Assembly (NCBI GenBank): GCA_018902765.1
Contig: JAHIQC010000013.1
Location: forward strand, 1-9,010
Origin: Actinomycetota bacterium
GTDB lineage: Bacteria; Actinomycetota; Coriobacteriia; Anaerosomatales; JAHIQC01
Reading direction: 5' to 3'
Length of the DNA: 9,010 nucleotides
How positions within the stretch are numbered: the stretch's first letter is position 1; every line of letters starts with the position of its first letter. Of this stretch, positions 5,912-9,010 are shown in pieces. The position numbers and the translations under genes were made by a program. Under the pieces are notes generated by a model. The model worked only from the letters and a program-made list of their open reading frames with translations, made no database searches and was not told where the DNA came from.

Positions 5912-8900
5912 ATGAGTGACACCCACAACGCCTCCGCCGACGCCCAAGCAGCCTCACGAGGTCCACGGTTCGCGATCATCACCGCTCTCGGCAAGGAGTT
6001 CGCGGCTGTTCGCTCGGTTCTCGATGAACCTTCCGAACCTCAGTCCGTTAATCACATCGACCTTTGCACCGGCCGGGTTTCTGCGCTTGACGGCAGTGGG
6101 GATCACCTGGTTCCGGTGATCTTGCTCCGCAGGACGGGATCACACAGCGCGGCCGCCTCGGCTTCTGCTGTGCTGGCTCGATATCCGTCGCTCGAGTATC
6201 TGCTCATTGTGGGCATCGCCGGCGGCACCCCTCACCCCGCAAAGCCTGATGACCATGTGCGGCGCGGTGACATCGTGGTGTCTGACGCGCGAGGTGTGGT
6301 TCAGCGACGTGGACAAGACCCAAGTGACGTAGCCGTCAGTGACCGCCCATCCAGCGACCTCCTCGGCGCAGCAAGTCTCCTCCAAGTACCCGCGCCGAAC
6401 GGTTCGCACCCATGGGAAGCGTACATCGAGCGAGTCTTGGCTGATGGCCAGCATAACCTGAGGAGGCCGCGTCAGGATCCTCTCTACTCCGCGAGCAATC
6501 CACCGATCAAGTTGCGCCACAAGGGTCCTTATGACCGTCGTGTCGGCCAGCCGTACGTCCATTTCGGGGCAATCGCAACCGAGCCCAAGGTGCTTCGCGA
6601 CCCCTTGATACGGGATGCGCTGAGAGACGCGCATGGAGTCCGAGCCATCGAGATGGAAGCAGTGGGGGTCGCGGATGCCACGTGGCTGCACGAGAGTCGT
6701 TATCTCGTCATACGCGGGATCTCAGACTACTGCGACAGTCACAAGAACTTCATGCAGGAGCAATGGCAGGCCTACGCCGCACTCGCAGCAGCAGCATACG
6801 CAAGGTCGCTTATTGAGAGGTTTGCCGCACCCAAGGACGAGGAGAAGGCGGCTGCTTTGACACGGGCCAAACTACTTCTTGAAGACGCATACGCCAAGCC
6901 AGCGGGCGAGGTCGACGCCGCGCTGGTCGCGGAGGGACTTGCGGAGGCCGCGGCATTGGCGGAATCCGCAGGAGACCCCGCGATTGCACGCGTGGCCCAC
7001 TTGCGGGCAGCGCGCCATCTGGAGATGCACTTGGTCGAATCGCGAGTCGGACGCGATGATCCTGTCTGGACTGACGCCATCACCACAATTGACGCGCACA
7101 TAGCATCAGCAGAAGCGCTCGGCGCCGCACCGGGAATCGTGGCGGTGGAGAAGGCACTGCGATGGCGGCTTGGCGACGATCCCGAGCTGGTTCTGGCCCT
7201 ATGCTCGGAGGCCGAGGCCCTTGGCATCGATGATGTCTGGCAAAGGGGCGATGTGCTCCTTGCCCGCATCCAAGCCCTTTGGCAGCTTGAGCGATTGCCT
7301 GAAGCGCGCCAGCTTGAAGACCAGGTGCACGCGCTGCTGAACGACCTGGAAGCCGAAGAACCAAGACTCGTGCTGAGTGCGACCTGGGTCCGAACGGTTA
7401 TTAAGAGCGGCGAGTCCTGTACTGATGCGCTCCGTCAGTTCAGTGAATTGGCGGAGCGAGTGGATCGGGACGGCAGAGAGGCGAACGGCCGTCTCGTGAC
7501 CATCATCGACGAAGTGGTCTGGGAGCTTGCGCGCCGGAAGATGTTCGCCGAGGCACTGACGCTCGCGGAAGTCCAATGGCGCGTAGCCACGAAATGCGAC
7601 GCGGAGGACGCTGTCAATACCGCCCTCACGGCCTCACGCTTGGCGGTTGAGCTTGTAGATGAGGATTCAACGCGGGATTGGCTGGGACGTGCCGAGTCTC
7701 GGGCGGCCGACGAGCGCACCCGTGTCCCGCATGAGGCTGGTACCGCTGGACAGGTCATCCTGCTTCTCGCGCGCGGTTCTGCCCTCACCCGCATCGGTCA
7801 AGTGCTGGCGTCGCGCGGCGCCGACGCAGAACGCGCCTTGCTAGACGGTAAGTCCGCCCTTATCGAGGCGCACGCTCTTGCGGAAGCGCGCCAGACGGGC
7901 CTAGATGCGAACGCGCAGATGTTGCTCGTGGAAACACGTTGGTGGCTCGGCAACTCGTCTGAAGCGTTGGGGTGTCCGGACGAGGCAGCCGACTGGTTCA
8001 AGCGCTCCAGATCGGACGTAGCCATGTCCGACACCCAGTTCATTGCCGAGAGAGGCGCACCTGCATGGCTGGCAGAAGCGGAGAATCTCCGCCGCGCCGG
8101 GCGGCTGAAGGAGGCCCTACAGGCTGCAACGGACTTGATAAAGTGCGATTCTCTCATCGCGGCCGCGCCCCTGGTCGCGGAACGGGCAGTCGCATTCCAT
8201 CAGTACATTGATCAGCGTGAGCTGCCTGTAGTTGACTGGTTCGGTTCGCGGCAAGCAACTGACCTCGCCACAGCCGTTGGCCGAACCTCCATGCATGAAG
8301 TAGTAGGAAGTCTGTACCGACCATTGGTTGAATGGTGGGACGCTTGGCGAACTGAAGAGCGAGAACCCGCCCGTGCGTTTCTTGATTTCTGGGGACGGGG
8401 CGGCTTCGCGCGCGTCGCTGCAGCTGTCCGGAGCGCGCCTCATAGGGCCATCGCGGTCGATGCCACAACTGTGGAAGAGATCCGCTTGTGGGCCCGCATC
8501 TTCTGCCCCCTATTCGACACTGTTCTGGTGAAGTGGAAAGGGCAACTCGGCGCGGAGTTCGGGATGCTCCCAATGCAGCTCGACTGGGGAGGCCCCGACG
8601 CATACGGGGGATGGGGTTACACCGTGACCGCGGGCACCTCCGTCTCGGACCCACAGGGTGAGGAATGGACGATCGCCATGGGTTGGATGAACCCAGTCCC
8701 TGCGGCGATCGCGCAGTTCCTCGCGGGCGAGGCACGCCAGTTGGTCTTGGCCGGGCGCCTCGTCCTTCTACCGGCTTCGCTTGTCGGCTGCAGTCAAAGC
8801 GCCGTGGGCTGGACTGACGACCTGCTCACGACTGGATTCTTGGGCGGCGTCGTCACCGCGGCGCAGTCCACCGTCTCTGACGCGGACACTCGGCCACAGC

Positions 8901-9010
8901 AACGGCTGGTCGATCTCCGGAAGACAACTATTCCGTACATCGAGAACGTCGGCCTAGATGAGTTGGCTCGCGTCCTAGCAGAAGCCGAAGACCAGCTTGA
9001 CCCTCTGCGA
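5912..9010 (+). CDS. MTA/SAH-nucleosidase (PNP superfamily) domain protein with TPR-like region, C-terminus beyond the edge
   Basis: The frame is open for 1033 codons to the right edge. Residues 18-305 are a nucleoside phosphorylase/MTA-SAH nucleosidase fold: FAIITALGKEF with Glu29, LLIVGIAGG at 97-105, RRGDIVVSDARGVV at 117-130, HFGAIAT at 217-223, AIEMEAVG at 245-252 with Glu247 and Glu249, and VIRGISDYCDSHKN at 266-279 with Asp272. These match the substrate-binding and catalytic positions of 5'-methylthioadenosine/S-adenosylhomocysteine nucleosidases, which cleave the N-glycosidic bond. Relatives in phage-defence proteins cleave ATP (known for Detocs-type effectors); which substrate applies here is inference. 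Residues about 310-760 are Ala/Leu/Glu-rich helical hairpins of TPR type, probably a sensing or oligomerisation scaffold. Residues about 772-1033 form an unassigned domain. No NACHT or other NTPase motif lies between nucleosidase and repeats. The start is fixed by an upstream in-frame stop and GGAGG. It is divergent from the cyclase-SIR2 pair. Confidence 0.9.
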   Translation, partial: MSDTHNASADAQAASRGPRFAIITALGKEFAAVRSVLDEPSEPQSVNHIDLCTGRVSALDGSGDHLVPVILLRRTGSHSAAASASAVLARYPSLEYLLIVGIAGGTPHPAKPDDHVRRGDIVVSDARGVVQRRGQDPSDVAVSDRPSSDLLGAASLLQVPAPNGSHPWEAYIERVLADGQHNLRRPRQDPLYSASNPPIKLRHKGPYDRRVGQPYVHFGAIATEPKVLRDPLIRDALRDAHGVRAIEMEAVGVADATWLHESRYLVIRGISDYCDSHKNFMQEQWQAYAALAAAAYARSLIERFAAPKDEEKAAALTRAKLLLEDAYAKPAGEVDAALVAEGLAEAAALAESAGDPAIARVAHLRAARHLEMHLVESRVGRDDPVWTDAITTIDAHIASAEALGAAPGIVAVEKALRWRLGDDPELVLALCSEAEALGIDDVWQRGDVLLARIQALWQLERLPEARQLEDQVHALLNDLEAEEPRLVLSATWVRTVIKSGESCTDALRQFSELAERVDRDGREANGRLVTIIDEVVWELARRKMFAEALTLAEVQWRVATKCDAEDAVNTALTASRLAVELVDEDSTRDWLGRAESRAADERTRVPHEAGTAGQVILLLARGSALTRIGQVLASRGADAERALLDGKSALIEAHALAEARQTGLDANAQMLLVETRWWLGNSSEALGCPDEAADWFKRSRSDVAMSDTQFIAERGAPAWLAEAENLRRAGRLKEALQAATDLIKCDSLIAAAPLVAERAVAFHQYIDQRELPVVDWFGSRQATDLATAVGRTSMHEVVGSLYRPLVEWWDAWRTEEREPARAFLDFWGRGGFARVAAAVRSAPHRAIAVDATTVEEIRLWARIFCPLFDTVLVKWKGQLGAEFGMLPMQLDWGGPDAYGGWGYTVTAGTSVSDPQGEEWTIAMGWMNPVPAAIAQFLAGEARQLVLAGRLVLLPASLVGCSQSAVGWTDDLLTTGFLGGVVTAAQSTVSDADTRPQQRLVDLRKTTIPYIENVGLDELARVLAEAEDQLDPLR

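Overview
The window looks like a stretch of an actinobacterial chromosome or integrative element. It is G+C-rich with strongly GC-biased third codon positions, carries GGAGG-type ribosome binding sites, and includes a conjugation-type coupling protein. I cannot name the genus from the sequence. Four genes are supportable; two of them run off the window edges.

Layout, left to right. (1) 1-531, minus strand: the N-terminal 177 codons of a VirD4/TraG-like type IV coupling ATPase, with two membrane helices and a Walker A box reaching base 1. (2) 532-912: 381 bases with no credible gene. (3) 913-2553, minus: a 546-residue SIR2-like protein that keeps the Asn and His expected of an NAD+-cleaving SIR2 fold but has an altered glycine-rich loop. 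(4) 2668-5577, minus, upstream of the SIR2 gene and probably in one transcript with it: a 969-residue protein with a class III nucleotidyl-cyclase-like domain (both metal-binding aspartates present), followed by seven copies of a previously unassigned module of about 80 residues. (5) 5578-5911: a divergent intergenic region with promoter-like and dyad sequences. (6) 5912 to the right edge, plus: at least 1033 codons of a protein with an MTA/SAH-nucleosidase (PNP/UDP phosphorylase superfamily) domain, a long helical TPR-like region and an unassigned C-terminal domain.

Interpretation (inference). The middle and right genes resemble a bacterial immunity or abortive-infection island. A cyclase-like gene is followed by a SIR2 gene (a possible NAD+ depleter), and both sit back to back with a nucleosidase-TPR protein; related nucleosidase domains are known to cleave ATP in phage defence. 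The cyclase-SIR2 pair recalls the logic of Pycsar (cyclase plus NADase effector). However, the cyclase carries a large repeat array that could be a sensor, and no cyclic-nucleotide-binding domain is visible in the SIR2 protein. The neighbouring coupling protein suggests the cargo may sit in or beside a conjugative element. The coupling-protein gene looks more GC-rich than the other three by hand count of sample lines.
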